Source: DASYHS01 sp035998295
GTDB taxonomy: Bacteria; Pseudomonadota; Alphaproteobacteria; Azospirillales; Azospirillaceae
DNA: 5,495 nt
NCBI RefSeq assembly: GCF_035998295.1
Contig: NZ_DASYHS010000103.1
Span: 1-5,495 of the forward strand
Direction: 5' to 3'
The translations under genes and the position numbers were made by a program. The notes beneath the pieces are model-generated. The model ran no database searches, was not told where the DNA came from, and saw only the letters and a program-made list of their open reading frames with translations. Below, in pieces: positions 5,076 through 5,495 of this stretch (position 1 is the stretch's first letter; the number at the start of each line of letters is the position of its first letter).

Positions 5076-5495
5076 ATGGGACGGTTGAGCAGACGCTTCG
5101 GCGGAGGATGGCCGGCCGCGGCCGTGGCCGTCCTCGCGTCCGCGGGAGCGACGGCGGCGGCGCTGCCGGCCCAGGCGTCGGCGTCCTGGATCGCGCCCGT
5201 GCCCGCGCAGAAGCCCGAGATCCCGCCCGTGCCGGGCACCAGCCCGCCCGCCGCCGCCGCGGTGCCGGGCACCCCCCCGGTGCTGGACCGTTCGGCACCG
5301 CCGGCGGCCGGCGGCCGCGTGGGCGGGGGAACGGGCGGGGGGACAGTCGGAGTGCCCGGGCCTCTGCCGGACTTCGCGCTCGCCCCGCTGCCGGTCCCCG
5401 AAGACCCGCTGGGCAGCCGGCCGGCGCCCGCGGCCGACCCGGCCCTGGCCGACCCGCTGCCGGTCCCGCCTCCCCTGCCCGACCTGTCGCCGCGC
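5076..5495 (+). CDS. Secreted Pro/Gly/Ala-rich protein, N-terminal part (cut by window edge)
   Basis: The open frame from ATG at 5076 runs 140 codons to the right edge without a stop. Residues 1-36 form a Sec-type signal peptide: basic start MGRLSRRFGGGW, hydrophobic AAAVAVLASAGATAAAL, and a likely cut after the AXA site Ala-Ser-Ala (34-36). The rest is low-complexity and rich in Pro, Ala and Gly, with recurring PVPG/AVPG/PLPVP phrases and a glycine-rich GGGTGGGT stretch near residues 85-92. It looks like a periplasmic linker ahead of a domain outside the window. An OmpA-type peptidoglycan-binding domain is one possibility, from my recollection of genes next to suhB in related bacteria; nothing in these 140 residues shows it. 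No good Shine-Dalgarno is present: GGGGA is only 2 nt before the ATG, AAAGG 15 nt before. The frame was chosen because it alone gives a signal peptide. Confidence 0.7.
   Translation, partial: MGRLSRRFGGGWPAAAVAVLASAGATAAALPAQASASWIAPVPAQKPEIPPVPGTSPPAAAAVPGTPPVLDRSAPPAAGGRVGGGTGGGTVGVPGPLPDFALAPLPVPEDPLGSRPAPAADPALADPLPVPPPLPDLSPR

Noticed and set aside
5065..5088. Tiny frame from ATG 5065 (seven codons) with AAAGG 4 nt upstream, overlapping the start at 5076
   Set aside because: Spacing is attractive for a leader peptide, but seven codons without other evidence cannot be supported as a gene; it may simply reflect ribosome loading near the real start.
5108..5272. Alternative ATG at 5108 with GGAGG just before it, in another frame
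   Set aside because: That frame gives Gly/Arg-rich sequence with no signal peptide, whereas the 5076 frame gives a convincing one and stays open to the edge.
1..5495. CRISPR array, tRNA, rRNA, transposase or phage genes
   Set aside because: I saw no regularly spaced repeats, tRNA-like cloverleaf, rRNA sequence, or transposase/integrase motifs anywhere in the window.

Overview
The window is very GC-rich and densely coding. Third codon positions are strongly G/C-biased, and long spurious open frames lie opposite the real genes. The set of genes (EF-P with its EpmA-type lysyl-transferase, an inositol-monophosphatase-family SuhB-like protein, and a large Cache-type hybrid histidine kinase) and the composition fit an alphaproteobacterium, most likely of the Rhodospirillales (Azospirillum/Skermanella-like). 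That placement is inference from gene order and composition, not from a marker gene.

Layout, left to right. (1) Positions 29-2206 (+) encode a membrane-bound hybrid histidine kinase: N-terminal transmembrane helix, periplasmic double-Cache-like sensor, second helix, HisKA, HATPase and a C-terminal receiver domain. (2) Positions 2207-2330 are a short convergent intergenic region. It is packed with inverted repeats, including a perfect 12-bp-arm palindrome, and is bracketed by two near-identical 36-bp direct repeats. The right copy is the authentic 3' end of epmA; the left copy is a detached duplicate of it. (3) Positions 2331-3425 (-) encode EpmA, the tRNA-independent EF-P lysine ligase. (4) A 117-bp divergent intergenic region carries a candidate efp promoter inside an imperfect inverted repeat. 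(5) Positions 3543-4109 (+) encode elongation factor P, the substrate of EpmA. (6) Positions 4119-4940 (+) encode a SuhB/inositol-monophosphatase-family protein, 9 bp after efp and probably co-transcribed. (7) Positions 4941-5075 hold a small 12-bp tandem repeat that runs over the suhB stop codon, a candidate promoter and a 7-bp-arm inverted repeat. (8) From 5076 to the right edge runs a secreted or periplasmic Pro/Gly/Ala-rich protein with a clear signal peptide, cut off by the window.

How they work together: EpmA attaches a lysine (beta-lysine when EpmB is present) to the conserved tip lysine of EF-P, which then relieves ribosome stalling at proline-rich stretches. The neighbouring secreted protein is itself very proline-rich, so it is a plausible EF-P client. 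The usual third partner, epmB (lysine 2,3-aminomutase), is not in the window. The position next to the epmA 3' end is instead occupied by the convergent kinase and the duplicated epmA tail, which suggests a past rearrangement there. I found no wholly new system. The most unusual structure is the epmA-tail duplication with its intervening palindromes.
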